Positions 51,679 to 60,911 of a DNA stretch of 64,000 bases are shown piece by piece. The position numbers and the translations under genes were made by a program. Below the pieces are notes generated by a model that was not told where the DNA came from, searched no databases, and worked only from the letters and a program-made list of their open reading frames with translations. How positions within the stretch are numbered: the first letter of the stretch is position 1; each line of letters begins with the position of its first letter. This stretch comes from Sporomusaceae bacterium UBA7701 (GTDB lineage: Bacteria > Bacillota > Negativicutes > Sporomusales > UBA7701): assembly GCA_002482545.1 (NCBI GenBank), contig DLGF01000012.1, forward strand, positions 332,814 through 396,813, in the 5' to 3' direction.

Positions 51679-53160
51679 CTATGTATAAAGCTGCCGCAGG
51701 GCCGCGCCCAGTCGCCGTATCCCTTCCTCGATTTCCGCTTCGTTGAGAGCGGAGATGGATAACCGGAGGTAGGTGTCGGCTGATCCTGAAAAGAAGAAAC
51801 TGTTTCCGATCGCCACTTCTATGCCCCGCTCCCTGAAGAAGCCCTTCCAGTCGCCCGGCGCGCTGGCCGGGGCCTTTACTTTGAGCCAAATGATAAATCC
51901 GCCGCTCGGCGCCGTCCATTCGGCCCATTCCGGGGAAAGCTGCTGGCGGAGAGCCCGGATGGCGGCCTCCATCCGCTTTCGGTACACCCTGTGCATTCTG
52001 CCTACATGATGATCATAAAAGCCCCGTTGGCAAAAATAGTGAATCGCGGCCTGCAAAACCATGCTTGGCGACAACTCGCTAAACCCTTGGATCGCCGCCA
52101 GCCGCTCCAGGCATTCTTGCTCTGCCGCCAGCCAGCCGATCCGCACCCCGGGGAAGAGCACCTTGGAAAAAGTGCCGCAGTAAATAACCAGGCGATGCCT
52201 GTCCATGGATTTTATCGGCAGCACCACCCGCCCGCAGTACTTCATCTCTTCCTCGAAGCCATCCTCCAGGATGGGCACGCCATAGGTTTCGCACAGGGAT
52301 AAGAGCCGTTCCCGGTGGGCCTGGCCGGTGCTGATGCCTGTGGGATTCTGAAAGGTCGGCATGGTATAGACGAGCGACGGGCGCTCCCTTTGAAGGGCGG
52401 CTTCCAGGACGGACAGATCCATTCCGTCCGGTCGAACCGGAATTTCCAGAGGGGTTAACCCATAAAATCGTAATAACGGGGGTACATAGTCATAAGTGGG
52501 CGCTTCAATGGCCACGACTTTCCCCGGCGCTGCGATCATCCGAAATACCAGATCAATGCCCTGTTGCGAGCCGTTGGTTATCAAAATTTCCTGGGGAGTT
52601 ATCGAAATACCGTGACTTTGCAGCCGCCGGGCAATATATTCCCGGAGAGGAGGATAGCCGAATCGGGCGCCGTAGCCGAGAAGAACCGCCCCCTGCTCCT
52701 TCATCGCCCGGTCCAGGCACATACGGAAGCTGTCGATGGGAAACAGGCGACGGTCAATACTCAGGGTGCGAAAGCTGATTACCGGCTGACCGTCCGGCTG
52801 GCCGCCCTCCAGGTAATTCTGGCGGTACGTCCGCCACATCGCGGCGGCGGCCGGCGATACGATCTGCTGCCAATCAACGATTCCCGTTTCCAGACGGCCC
52901 TGGGCCGTGGCGATCCGGGTCCGGTCACGCACCCGCGGGAGAGCGCCGGGGCTGAGATCTAAAAAGCCCAGCGCCCAAAGCTCCTGATAGGCGGTAGCCA
53001 CCGTCGAGCGATGAATGCCCAACTGATCGGCCAGGCGGCGGGTGGACGGCAGCTTTTCACCGGGAAAAAGCACCCGGCTTTCGATCTTAAGCCGGATTTG
53101 TTCTATAAGCTGCTGGTACATCGGTTTACTGCTCTTATCGTCGAGAGTGAGTAATAACAT
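51679..53160 (-). CDS. MocR/GntR-type PLP-dependent regulator (PdxR-like)
   Basis: This 493-residue protein joins a GntR winged helix (about 1-75: KPMYQQLIEQIRLKIESRV, LPSTRRLADQLGIHRSTV) to a fold type I aminotransferase-like domain with the PLP lysine in CGTFSKVLFPGVRIG. MocR regulators often control pdxST and respond to PLP. Here the gene is upstream of pdxS on the same strand with a 106-base gap, so it may regulate that operon. The ATG at 53160 has a GCAGGGGG site. Confidence 0.9.
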   Translation of the reverse strand: MLLLTLDDKSSKPMYQQLIEQIRLKIESRVLFPGEKLPSTRRLADQLGIHRSTVATAYQELWALGFLDLSPGALPRVRDRTRIATAQGRLETGIVDWQQIVSPAAAAMWRTYRQNYLEGGQPDGQPVISFRTLSIDRRLFPIDSFRMCLDRAMKEQGAVLLGYGARFGYPPLREYIARRLQSHGISITPQEILITNGSQQGIDLVFRMIAAPGKVVAIEAPTYDYVPPLLRFYGLTPLEIPVRPDGMDLSVLEAALQRERPSLVYTMPTFQNPTGISTGQAHRERLLSLCETYGVPILEDGFEEEMKYCGRVVLPIKSMDRHRLVIYCGTFSKVLFPGVRIGWLAAEQECLERLAAIQGFSELSPSMVLQAAIHYFCQRGFYDHHVGRMHRVYRKRMEAAIRALRQQLSPEWAEWTAPSGGFIIWLKVKAPASAPGDWKGFFRERGIEVAIGNSFFFSGSADTYLRLSISALNEAEIEEGIRRLGAALRQLYT

Positions 53161-53271
53161 GGGGAACCCCCTGCAGGAAGATATCCTCTTAGAGCTAAAA
53201 TACTCCACTCCCGGTCTGTCGTCAATTGCCACTTTTGCCTCTTTTTGATGCGACCAGTTCACTGGCGGCAG

Positions 53272-53300
53272 AATAAAAGGCCGGTCCCGCAGGACCAGCC
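53272..53300 (-). terminator. Intrinsic terminator of the Rossmann oxidoreductase gene
   Basis: GGCTGGTCC pairs with GGACCGGCC (one G-U) around a short loop and is followed by TTTTATT on the minus strand. Confidence 0.8.
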
Positions 53301-53334
53301 TAAAAGTGAGGTCAAAAATAAAGTACCCGCTGAA

Positions 53335-54018
53335 TTATTTTTTCAATTTGGCCCGGACCGCTCTTACGACCTGGCGGGCAAACGGACCGAGGTCCTGGTC
53401 GGCGTAAGCTTTAAGGATTCCGGCGGCTACCTGCCGGATAGCGCTTTTAATAATATCCGGATCGGTTATGCCTTGCTGCTTCAGTCCCTCTTCGATATTA
53501 ACCGCGGCCTCAAGCGCTTTTTCCGCCGCGCTGTTGTTGATGTAGCTGACTACGTCGGCTTTCCCCACCATTACCTGTCCGACCGGCGCGAATATTTCCC
53601 TGACCATGTTGGTCAGTTCGGCCGGGCGCTCATTCACGATGATCACCGGGTTAAGCCCCAGCGCCATTTCTCCGGCATGGCCCACGAACTTTACGCCAAT
53701 GCAGCGGACATGTTTGGCCGCCGCTTCTTCCAGAACATGCTGGGCGACGTTGGTAGCGATGTTGATAATAACCATCGGTGTTTTTAACTGATTAAAATCC
53801 TTAATACAGTTGATTACCTCCGGATCGGGGACCGCCAGAATAACCGCCCCGAGACCCGCCAGATCTTCCAGTCCTGCAGCCGTACGCACGCCGAGCTCCC
53901 GCTGGGCCGCAGCCATATTTGCGGAATCCCGGTCATAAATCGTCACTTCCACATGGTCCTTCAGCCGCCGGGCTAAAACCCGCCCCATCCGGCCGGTGCC
54001 AATCAATCCTACTTGCAA
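53335..54018 (-). CDS. NAD(P)-binding oxidoreductase, pyrroline-5-carboxylate/F420-reductase-like
   Basis: This 227-residue protein has the Rossmann motif VGLIGTGRMGRVLARRL and a C-terminal helical domain (NNSAAEKALEAAVNIEEGL). It resembles the NADP-binding fold shared by ProC, ComER and F420-dependent reductases, but is shorter than ProC and the substrate is unknown. A TTG at 54018 is chosen because GGGAG lies 8 bases before it. Confidence 0.75.
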   Translation of the reverse strand: MQVGLIGTGRMGRVLARRLKDHVEVTIYDRDSANMAAAQRELGVRTAAGLEDLAGLGAVILAVPDPEVINCIKDFNQLKTPMVIINIATNVAQHVLEEAAAKHVRCIGVKFVGHAGEMALGLNPVIIVNERPAELTNMVREIFAPVGQVMVGKADVVSYINNSAAEKALEAAVNIEEGLKQQGITDPDIIKSAIRQVAAGILKAYADQDLGPFARQVVRAVRAKLKK

Positions 54019-54165
54019 GATTGTCACTCCCGAAAACAAAGTACGATATTGATAGCCCGTCATTTGTTGCAATGCGTTTGCCGGTCGTCCCTTCCACAGC
54101 CGCATTGTATGCGACATATTCCCATTATACGTGTATGGTACTAATATTGCCACCGTTGCCGGCGA

Positions 54166-54303
54166 TCATTCCGCTGTATTCCCATTTCTCCCGCGCCGTT
54201 TCCCTGCGAAGATACGTTCATAAACCAGCCTGGACACGGCATCCAGAATCTCACAGCTGTTTGCAAGCAAGATTGCTCCGGCGACCAGCAATTGCTCTCC
54301 CAC
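54166..54303 (-). CDS. Hypothetical 45-residue protein
   Basis: A 45-codon frame begins at GTG with AGGAGG 9 bases upstream and a TATAAT (54330-54335) before that. It reads MGEQLLVAGAILLANSCEIL at the start, a hydrophobic helix, followed by a basic tail rich in Arg and Gly. It is 147 bases upstream of the Rossmann oxidoreductase gene on the same strand. No family is recognised; the case rests on the ribosome binding site and promoter. Confidence 0.5.
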   Translation of the reverse strand: MGEQLLVAGAILLANSCEILDAVSRLVYERIFAGKRRGRNGNTAE

Positions 54304-54360
54304 GGCTTCCTGCCTCCTCTTCTTTGAATATTATACCATAGCCCAATGCACCCGGCTGCC

Positions 54361-54377
54361 GGTTAAGATTTGGTTAA
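54361..54377 (-). promoter_or_regulatory. PHO-box-like direct repeat
   Basis: On the minus strand TTAACC occurs twice with a 5-base spacer (54372-54377 and 54361-54366), the same geometry as the pstS PHO box. It lies 25 bases upstream of TATAAT at 54330-54335. No third repeat is seen. Confidence 0.35.
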
Positions 54378-54464
54378 GACCAGATAAATATAGTGCATAA
54401 GCAGCCTGCTTTCTATATAATAAGAATAGGGATAGCATTTTTTGTCTAACAAAGGGGGATTCAA

Positions 54465-54844
54465 TTGGATAACGACCTGCTGTATTCTCCCCGTGCCGTC
54501 TTTGCGGTTATTCCAGAAGTCGTCAGCCGGTTCCACCAGGTCAGTAAAACCACTGCCACCCCTGCTAGTCTCGCGGAAGATACCGGGCCTGTTCTCAGTC
54601 TGTGCCCGCCCCTTTTGCCGCCAACCGCTTCAGGCTTATCCACCCGGCTACGGCCTCAGGCCCTTTTGCCAGGGAAAAGCTTGTACAGCCAGCCTATCGG
54701 AACCGTAATCCTTTCGGCGTTTCTCCGCTCAGCATCGGACAGGTTTTCCTGCAAGGGGGCCCGATGATCAATGCGGCTGAAGCGCCGCTTGTCATTATTG
54801 AAGGCCCGCAAGGGTACTCGACAACCGCCCGTCCAAGCAGCTAA
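54465..54844 (+). pseudogene. Decayed phoH-like fragment
   Basis: This stretch looks like a shrunken, frameshifted copy of the gene that follows. A TTG with AAAGGGGG opens a frame with LLYSPRAVFA and VIPEVV, resembling LLHSPNSLFA and ILPEVV of the intact PhoH. Another frame ending at 54844 contains YRNRNPFGVSPLSIGQVFLQ and EAPLVIIEGPQG, matching YRSRNPFGVTPRNVGQIFLQ and EAPLVIIKGPAG. The central part and everything after Walker A are missing, and the P-loop Lys/Thr is degraded. A phoH pseudogene from tandem duplication is the best reading. Confidence 0.8.
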
Positions 54845-54892
54845 AGATGACCTGCCTGTTTACCAAAATCAAATTCTAAGGGGGCGTCCCTG

Positions 54893-56278
54893 ATGACGAA
54901 ATGCTATGTTCTTGACACAAATGTTTTGCTGCATTCGCCTAATTCGCTGTTTGCATTCAACGAGCATTTGGTTATACTCCCGGAAGTGGTAATCGAAGAA
55001 TTGGATAAGTTCAAGAAGGAAAGCAGCGAGCGAGGGGCCAACAGCCGTCAAGTCAGCCGAATCATCGATAAGCTCCGCCTGGAGGGCAATCTATTGGAAG
55101 GAGTTCGGTTGAACGACTTTGGCGGGTCCTTGCGGCTGGAATCCAACCATATGAATACGGAAATGCCGCCTCACTGGGCCATGGAAAAAGGCGACAACCG
55201 CATTCTCCAGGTATGCAAAGGGTTAATGGAGAGCGGATTCCAAACCATCTTAGTTACCCGTGATACCAATATGCGCGTTAAAGCGACGATATTGAACATT
55301 CCTGCGGAAGATTTCCGCAATGATAAGGTTGCAAGTATCGACGAGCAATATACGGGGCGTCAAGTCGTTTACACTACCAGCAGCGTGATCAATGCCTTTC
55401 ACGGCGACGACGCCAACCACCTCGATCCGGAAAAGCTGTCCGCCTATGATGAAAACGCGGGAGTGCTGGCTCCTGCGGCCTTCGTGACCAACCAGTTTTT
55501 GCTGATAAAATCCACCGACAATGATCGCCACACCGCTCTCGGACGGTTTGACGGAGAAAAAGTCGTTCATCTCCGTTATCGCAGCCGCAATCCGTTTGGG
55601 GTGACTCCCCGGAATGTCGGCCAGATCTTCCTGCAGGAATGCCTCATGATGAGCGCTATAGAAGCGCCTCTCGTAATCATCAAAGGACCGGCCGGCACGG
55701 CTAAAACCTTCTACTCCCTGGCGGTGGGGCTGCACAATCTCATGGAGTGCCGCCCGCGCGAATATCACCACCTGCTCATCTGCCGCCCGCATTGCATGCT
55801 GGATGAAGGATTGGGCTTCCTTCCCGGCTCGGAAACGGAAAAGCTCGAACCCTATATGCGTTCGATAAAAGACAACTTGTTCACTTTAATGTCCGGCAGC
55901 GCGTTACATGATGAAAAGGAAGTCGCCCAGGTGGAAGACACGGTAAACATGCTTTTTGAAAAGCGTGTCATCCAAAGCGAGGCCCTAGCCTATCAAAGAG
56001 GTCGCTCCCTGCAGAAGTACTGGGTCATCTTTGACGAAATGCAAAACTCCACTCCCCGGCAGGCAAAAGCTGTTTTAACCCGCTCCGGCTACGGGACGAA
56101 AACCATTCTCCTCGGCGACCCCGCCCAGATTGACAATCCGCTACTGGATAGCCAGTCGAACGGACTGAGCTACGCCAGCGAAAAGATGATGGGCTCCAAA
56201 TTGTGCTTCCAGGTGACCATGTTTTCCGACGAATGCGAAAGATCACCACTTGCCGCCGAAGCGGCGATCCGGCTGTAA
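54893..56278 (+). CDS. PIN domain PhoH-type ATPase (PhoH2 family)
   Basis: This 461-residue protein fuses a PIN ribonuclease domain (1-140, with the acidic VLDTNVLLHS and TRDTN motifs) to a PhoH helicase-like ATPase (Walker A KGPAGTAKTF near 265, Walker B VIFDEMQN, and TILLGDPAQID). PhoH2 proteins unwind and cut RNA and some are toxin-antitoxin related; no small antitoxin gene is evident here. An AAGGGGGCG site precedes the ATG. A truncated copy lies just upstream. Confidence 0.93.
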   Translation: MTKCYVLDTNVLLHSPNSLFAFNEHLVILPEVVIEELDKFKKESSERGANSRQVSRIIDKLRLEGNLLEGVRLNDFGGSLRLESNHMNTEMPPHWAMEKGDNRILQVCKGLMESGFQTILVTRDTNMRVKATILNIPAEDFRNDKVASIDEQYTGRQVVYTTSSVINAFHGDDANHLDPEKLSAYDENAGVLAPAAFVTNQFLLIKSTDNDRHTALGRFDGEKVVHLRYRSRNPFGVTPRNVGQIFLQECLMMSAIEAPLVIIKGPAGTAKTFYSLAVGLHNLMECRPREYHHLLICRPHCMLDEGLGFLPGSETEKLEPYMRSIKDNLFTLMSGSALHDEKEVAQVEDTVNMLFEKRVIQSEALAYQRGRSLQKYWVIFDEMQNSTPRQAKAVLTRSGYGTKTILLGDPAQIDNPLLDSQSNGLSYASEKMMGSKLCFQVTMFSDECERSPLAAEAAIRL

Positions 56279-56303
56279 ATACCAGCCTCCTTGCTCCCCA
56301 GCC

Positions 56304-56329
56304 AAACCGCGGTTCAGACCGCGGTTTTT
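56304..56329 (+). terminator. Intrinsic terminator of phoH
   Basis: AAACCGCGG pairs with CCGCGGTTT followed by TTG after two further T residues. Confidence 0.85.
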
Positions 56330-56526
56330 GCTTATGGAATCTTGACAGGCGCGGCCTTTTTACTGCCGCTTCTCTCCTCACCGGGCAAGCCGCGCGGCTT
56401 AATAGGTAATGAAGCTGTGGCAAGGCCGGGGAGTAACAAGTCCAGTTGCGCTGGAATTTCGCCTGGATTCATGGTAAATTTATCAAGATAGTAGTCTCTT
56501 GCGGAAAGGAGCAGTTGGCCAGAAAC

Positions 56527-57159
56527 ATGCTGAAGAAAAAAATAGCTAACCCTTGGAAAGATGTCAAGCTGGACGATTATGAAAATCATATGAAGTTGGC
56601 TTCCGTCAAACAGTTGCAGACAATGAACGAAATCATGCGCGATCAATTTTATCGTTATGAAATTTCATCGGTGATGGTATTGGGAGTGGCTGGAGGCAAC
56701 GGTTTAAATCATATCGTGCCGGATAAGTTTCGTGTGGTTTATGGCGTAGACATCAATGCTGCTTATCTGGAAGAAGCCCAAAAACGCTATCCTCTGCTGC
56801 AAAGAATATTTAGGCCCATTCAAGCGGATTTGACAGATGGTTCCTTAATATTGCCTCAAGCGGATTTGGTGATTGCAAATTTGTTAATTGAATACATCGG
56901 ATATGATAATTTTCAGAGGACTATTGGAAATACCAATCCTGAATATGTCTCTTGCATCATCCAAATCAATCTGGATGATGGTTTTGTGTCCGATTCACCT
57001 TATTTGCATGCTTTTGACCATTTGGGGGAAGTGCATCATCCCATAGCGGAAAGCAAACTGACCGAAAAGATGAATGAAATCGGCTATAAATCGGTCTTTC
57101 GTGAGCAAAGGCCGCTTCCCAACGGAAAAGAGTTTCTTCGCTTGGATTACATACGGTGA
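56527..57159 (+). CDS. Class I SAM-dependent methyltransferase
   Basis: This 210-residue protein has a methyltransferase fold with motif I VMVLGVAGGNGLNHI, YGVDINAAYLEEAQ and ADLVIANLLIEYI. It is AT-richer than the flanking genes. The start is uncertain: AAGGAG lies 15 bases before the ATG, and a TTG four codons upstream is only 3 bases from it. Substrate unknown. Confidence 0.75.
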   Translation: MLKKKIANPWKDVKLDDYENHMKLASVKQLQTMNEIMRDQFYRYEISSVMVLGVAGGNGLNHIVPDKFRVVYGVDINAAYLEEAQKRYPLLQRIFRPIQADLTDGSLILPQADLVIANLLIEYIGYDNFQRTIGNTNPEYVSCIIQINLDDGFVSDSPYLHAFDHLGEVHHPIAESKLTEKMNEIGYKSVFREQRPLPNGKEFLRLDYIR

Positions 57160-57213
57160 GTTTCCCTGTCTTATAACGAAAGAAAAACTGTAGCTATACA
57201 AAACCGGGCAGAC

Positions 57214-57243
57214 AAAACGGATACCCTGCAGGGTATCCGTTTT
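57214..57243 (+). terminator. Intrinsic terminator after the methyltransferase gene
   Basis: AAAACGGATACCC pairs with GGGTATCCGTTTT around TGCA, a perfect palindrome ending in a T run. Confidence 0.85.
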
Positions 57244-57392
57244 GCTTCACTACCGTCTATTGGTCTGACTGTCCTATCTCCTTGTTTTCTGCCGTTTTCC
57301 CTTGCTTCGCTATGACCCCTGCCCCTTCGGACAGGGTGGCACGGGAGGCAGATCGCCGGTCGGGTGAATATGCTAAAACGGAGGTGATGAAT

Positions 57393-57728
57393 GTGGCATA
57401 TTCCATCCGAATTTCCCTTTCGGCCCGCCGGTTATCCCTTCTTAACAACGGCCGGACATTGAAGACTTTTCCTGTAGGGGTTGGCAAATCGGTCAGCCCA
57501 AGTCCTATCGGGGTATTTACCATCGCCAATAAGCGGCCCAATCCCGGCGGTCCCTTCGGCGTAATGTGGCTCGGACTCAGTATTGATCACTATGGCATTC
57601 ACGGTACGAATAACGCCGCCTCGATCGGCGGTTATGTATCCCATGGCTGCATCCGGATGCACAACCATAATGTGTTGGAGCTGGCCCGGCTGGTGCCCAT
57701 TGGGACCCCCGTCGTGATCAGCCCCTGA
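57393..57728 (+). CDS. Minimal L,D-transpeptidase (YkuD domain)
   Basis: This 111-residue protein is essentially one YkuD domain: VGVGKSVSPSPIGVFTI, the His in HYGIHGTNN and the catalytic Cys motif SHGCIRMHNHNVLEL. The family cross-links peptidoglycan. The GTG at 57393 is chosen because GGAGGTG lies 6 bases upstream, giving no signal peptide or anchor, which is odd for a wall enzyme. The earlier in-frame region does not look like a signal peptide either. Confidence 0.85.
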   Translation: MAYSIRISLSARRLSLLNNGRTLKTFPVGVGKSVSPSPIGVFTIANKRPNPGGPFGVMWLGLSIDHYGIHGTNNAASIGGYVSHGCIRMHNHNVLELARLVPIGTPVVISP

Positions 57729-57733
57729 AAAGA

Positions 57734-59026
57734 CTACAAAAACCAGGATCGAACCACGGGGACAACATAGGGATTATAAACATAACGCAAAAAAAGAAAC
57801 AGCAACAGTCCTACGATTCCGCCGACCACCGAACCGTTGATCCGGATCCAGGCCAGGTCGTCCCCGGCCTTGTCCTCGATAAAGTCATTGAGTTCCGCAT
57901 CGCCCAGGCGCCCCAACGCGTCCTGCACGACCATCGCCGCCAAGTCCTGTTCGCTGTCGATGAACCGGCCCAGCGCCGTTTTGAGCTGCTCCTCCGCCCA
58001 CTCCCGCCACAAGCTGTCCGTGGCGAGCCGGGCCAGGAGACGTTTGGCCTGGGTTATTCCCCAGTCGGCCACCTCCTCCGAGGTAATCCCTCCTGCCAAT
58101 AACCCGCTCGCGCCGGTCAGGGCCTCGTCCCATTCTACCCGGCCGGCCAGCCCCTTCTGCCATTTTGCAATACTCTCGGCCCAGGTCGGATCGTGTTCCA
58201 GATGGCCCGCCGAGATGGATAACCTGTCCCGAAACCACTGCCGGAGGGGATGTTGCCGGTCCGCCAAGTCGGCCAGCAGCGCCACCAGTTCCTTCTGCAA
58301 TACCACTGCCGCCTCGGGAAAGTTAACCGTATTGGTGGCTTCGGCAGCGCTTAACGCGAACCGTTGCCACCACCCCTTGGCATTGTCCTGGCGATATTGT
58401 TCCAGGTGGGTCTGAATAGTCTTCCGTGTCCGCGGTTCCGCGACGCTACTGCTGAGTTCCGCCAGTAAATGTTCCACCAGTTCATCCGCTTTTCCGGTGG
58501 TAAGCGCCCAGCGCATGCCGCGCGCCAAATGGGGAGTAACAGTCTCTCTGGCCAGGACGACCCGCATTCCCCGGGCGGCATATCTGGCCAGCAGTCCGGG
58601 TTCCAGCTTAGCCCAGGCTATCTTGAGCTGCTGCGTGGCCCAGTCGACCAGGAATGCTGCGCGGCCGCTCTCGTCCAGCCAGCGGCTGATGGCGTCAATC
58701 AACTGAACACCAATCAGCTTATCTTTGATTGAATCCTTGTTGAGCAGTTCGTTTTGAACGGCTCCAGCTACCGCAGCCACCAATTTGTCGCGGTTTCGCG
58801 GAATCAGTGCGGTATGCCAGGGAAACCCGAACGGGCGCCGGAACAGCGCCGTAACGGCAAACCAGTCGGCGATTCCGCCGACTAGGCCGGCTTCGGTGAC
58901 GGCAAAACTTATCTGAACGAGAAGGTTGTGCGGATACAGCCTTCCCAGAATGGCCGAGAGAATAAATGCGACAAAAACGCCGCCAAGCACCCGGTTGGCC
59001 AGTCTGACATGTTTTGAGCTATCCAT
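57734..59026 (-). CDS. DUF445 membrane protein, paralogue 1
   Basis: This 430-residue protein has N-terminal membrane helices with the DUF445 signature GLVGGIADWFAVTALFRRP, a long helical middle and a C-terminal INGSVVGGIVGLLLFLF helix. Function unknown. The ATG lies 2 bases after the stop of the second DUF445 gene, so both are in one operon. The shared ADWFAV and INGSVVGG motifs show they are paralogues. Confidence 0.88.
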   Translation of the reverse strand: MDSSKHVRLANRVLGGVFVAFILSAILGRLYPHNLLVQISFAVTEAGLVGGIADWFAVTALFRRPFGFPWHTALIPRNRDKLVAAVAGAVQNELLNKDSIKDKLIGVQLIDAISRWLDESGRAAFLVDWATQQLKIAWAKLEPGLLARYAARGMRVVLARETVTPHLARGMRWALTTGKADELVEHLLAELSSSVAEPRTRKTIQTHLEQYRQDNAKGWWQRFALSAAEATNTVNFPEAAVVLQKELVALLADLADRQHPLRQWFRDRLSISAGHLEHDPTWAESIAKWQKGLAGRVEWDEALTGASGLLAGGITSEEVADWGITQAKRLLARLATDSLWREWAEEQLKTALGRFIDSEQDLAAMVVQDALGRLGDAELNDFIEDKAGDDLAWIRINGSVVGGIVGLLLFLFLRYVYNPYVVPVVRSWFL

Positions 59027-59028
59027 GT

Positions 59029-60279
59029 TCACCACCTGTACATGAGCAAAAATATCGCAGCCCCGACAAGCCCGCCGACAACCGATCCATTGATGCGGAT
59101 CATCTGCAAATCGTTTCCCACCCGCTGCTCAATAAACCCGACAAGCGACTCCGTGGAAAAACGCTGCAGCCGGTCGCGGACGATATAGCCGATCTGACCG
59201 TGATGCGCATCGATCAAGGAAGTCAACGCCTGCCTGACCATCCGTCCCAGCGCCTGCTGTTGACCGCTGTCCCGGTGGAACAGTGTCACCAAGCGATCAA
59301 TCTGGCTTCCGACGAAGCGGCGTATCAGCGGCTGATTCGGTTCACCTGCAACCATATCCACCGCCGTGCGGACCAGTTCCCGGCAAAAATGCTCCAGTTC
59401 CGGCCGGCCGGACAACCAGCCGCTTTTCCATTCCTCGAATTGCTTCTGCAACTCACGGTCCTCGCGCAAGCGCTCTCCATATGCGAGCGCTCCGACGCGA
59501 AGTCTGCCCCGCAACGGATGTTCCTCTTTCATCAATTCGCCCAGATAAGCCACCGCTTGATATTGCACCAGCTCGGCCAGGGCCGCCTGGGTAATTCCCA
59601 GGCCGCTGACGAATTGGCCGGCCAGCCGGCGCCGCAACATATGCCGTTCATAGGCCACCCAGGCTTCGGCAATTAGATCGGCCAAAAGAGTCTTTACCTG
59701 CGGTTGACGCATCAGCGCCCTTATTTCACCAAGGATGAACTCAACGATCCGGTCGAAAAAACCATGCTCAACGGTCCAGGCTATAGCCTGCCCTGCCGGC
59801 ACTGCCAAACGGATGGATGCCATGTTGGCTTGGGTGAACTGAGCCAAGAAAGCTCCCCATTTTTCAGGGTTGATATTTCTGAGCAGATCGCGGGTGATGC
59901 GGTGGGCGATTTCTTTAAGACGCTCCTTTCCGTCATACTCATCCAGGTAGCGCAAAATAAGCGCGGCGATATCGTAATGATTCAGCGTTTCTTTGATATT
60001 TTCCCGGGTAAACAGCTCCCCTTCCACCATATTAATCATGGACTCGGTAATCCGTTTACGGTTGCGGGCGATGATCTCGGTGCGAAAAGGAATGCCCAGC
60101 GGACGGCGAAACAGGGCCGAAACCGCAAACCAGTCCGCCAGCCCGCCAATCATGGCTGAACCGCAGCCGCTGGCGATCAGCCCTCCGAGAAAAGTATAGC
60201 CGAAGGGATAGCTTATGGCAAAACCAAGACTGACTGCGACAAGGGTAAGCGTAGCCGTATGCCGGTTGGTGGCTTGCAC
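59029..60279 (-). CDS. DUF445 membrane protein, paralogue 2
   Basis: This 416-residue protein has the same plan as its neighbour: AMIGGLADWFAVSALFRRP near residue 45, a helical middle and QMIRINGSVVGGLVGAAIFLL at the end. The GTG start has GGAGGTGACAAAGA upstream. The two proteins may form a membrane complex; that is inference from order and overlap. Confidence 0.88.
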   Translation of the reverse strand: MQATNRHTATLTLVAVSLGFAISYPFGYTFLGGLIASGCGSAMIGGLADWFAVSALFRRPLGIPFRTEIIARNRKRITESMINMVEGELFTRENIKETLNHYDIAALILRYLDEYDGKERLKEIAHRITRDLLRNINPEKWGAFLAQFTQANMASIRLAVPAGQAIAWTVEHGFFDRIVEFILGEIRALMRQPQVKTLLADLIAEAWVAYERHMLRRRLAGQFVSGLGITQAALAELVQYQAVAYLGELMKEEHPLRGRLRVGALAYGERLREDRELQKQFEEWKSGWLSGRPELEHFCRELVRTAVDMVAGEPNQPLIRRFVGSQIDRLVTLFHRDSGQQQALGRMVRQALTSLIDAHHGQIGYIVRDRLQRFSTESLVGFIEQRVGNDLQMIRINGSVVGGLVGAAIFLLMYRW

Positions 60280-60414
60280 TCTTTGTCACCTCCGCTCGTT
60301 CTCTTATTAGTATGTTGTTCCCGCTCCCCCGAAATCCCTCCCGCCGGTTTCGCCGCTAATGAAAAAGAGTGCGGAATATCCGCAGCTCCGGTGACGGCCT
60401 CCGGGAGAACCTCA

Positions 60415-60909
60415 TTAGCCCTGCTCCCCGGTTGCCCGATTTATCTCTTCGCTACAGGCTGGACAAAAGGCGCCGGCTTTGCTTTGCACCTCCCCTGCCG
60501 TTTTGGCGGGACGCATCAGACAAGCTCCGGAACAATGGCCAAGCCCCAACATATGCCCAACCTCATGACCGGCCTCCTTCACCAGGGCACCGGCATCCGG
60601 AAGCCGGGCGGCTGATACGACCGCCCGCCGGCCTTGGGCGGCTCCAAACAGCCCTCTATGCCTGGAGTCCCCCAAATCTCCTTCGACAAGCCATAATACT
60701 GCCGCAGACTCTTGGGGTTCTGCCATCAGACCAAGAATGCCGAAGGCGTCGTATTGGGCCAGAAACGTATCCCAAGCCGCCGCCGGTACGGCCCGTTCCC
60801 CCAAAAGCATGACGGTAAGCCGCGGAAACAGCTTGCAAAGTCCATCCGCCACGCCTTCCGCTTCCGACGCCAACTTCGGATCGGAATAAATGCCCAAGAC
60901 CAGCCCCAT
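60415..60909 (-). CDS. Archaemetzincin-like zinc metalloprotease
   Basis: This 164-residue protein carries HEVGHMLGLGHC followed by CLMRPA and a CPAC pair, the extended zinc motif of archaemetzincins (peptidase family M54), which bind a catalytic and a structural zinc. The N-terminus LVLGIYSDPKLASEAEG fits the family. No signal peptide. Its ATG lies 2 bases after the MFS transporter stop, so they are co-transcribed. Substrate unknown. Confidence 0.82.
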   Translation of the reverse strand: MGLVLGIYSDPKLASEAEGVADGLCKLFPRLTVMLLGERAVPAAAWDTFLAQYDAFGILGLMAEPQESAAVLWLVEGDLGDSRHRGLFGAAQGRRAVVSAARLPDAGALVKEAGHEVGHMLGLGHCSGACLMRPAKTAGEVQSKAGAFCPACSEEINRATGEQG

Positions 60910-60911
60910 GG

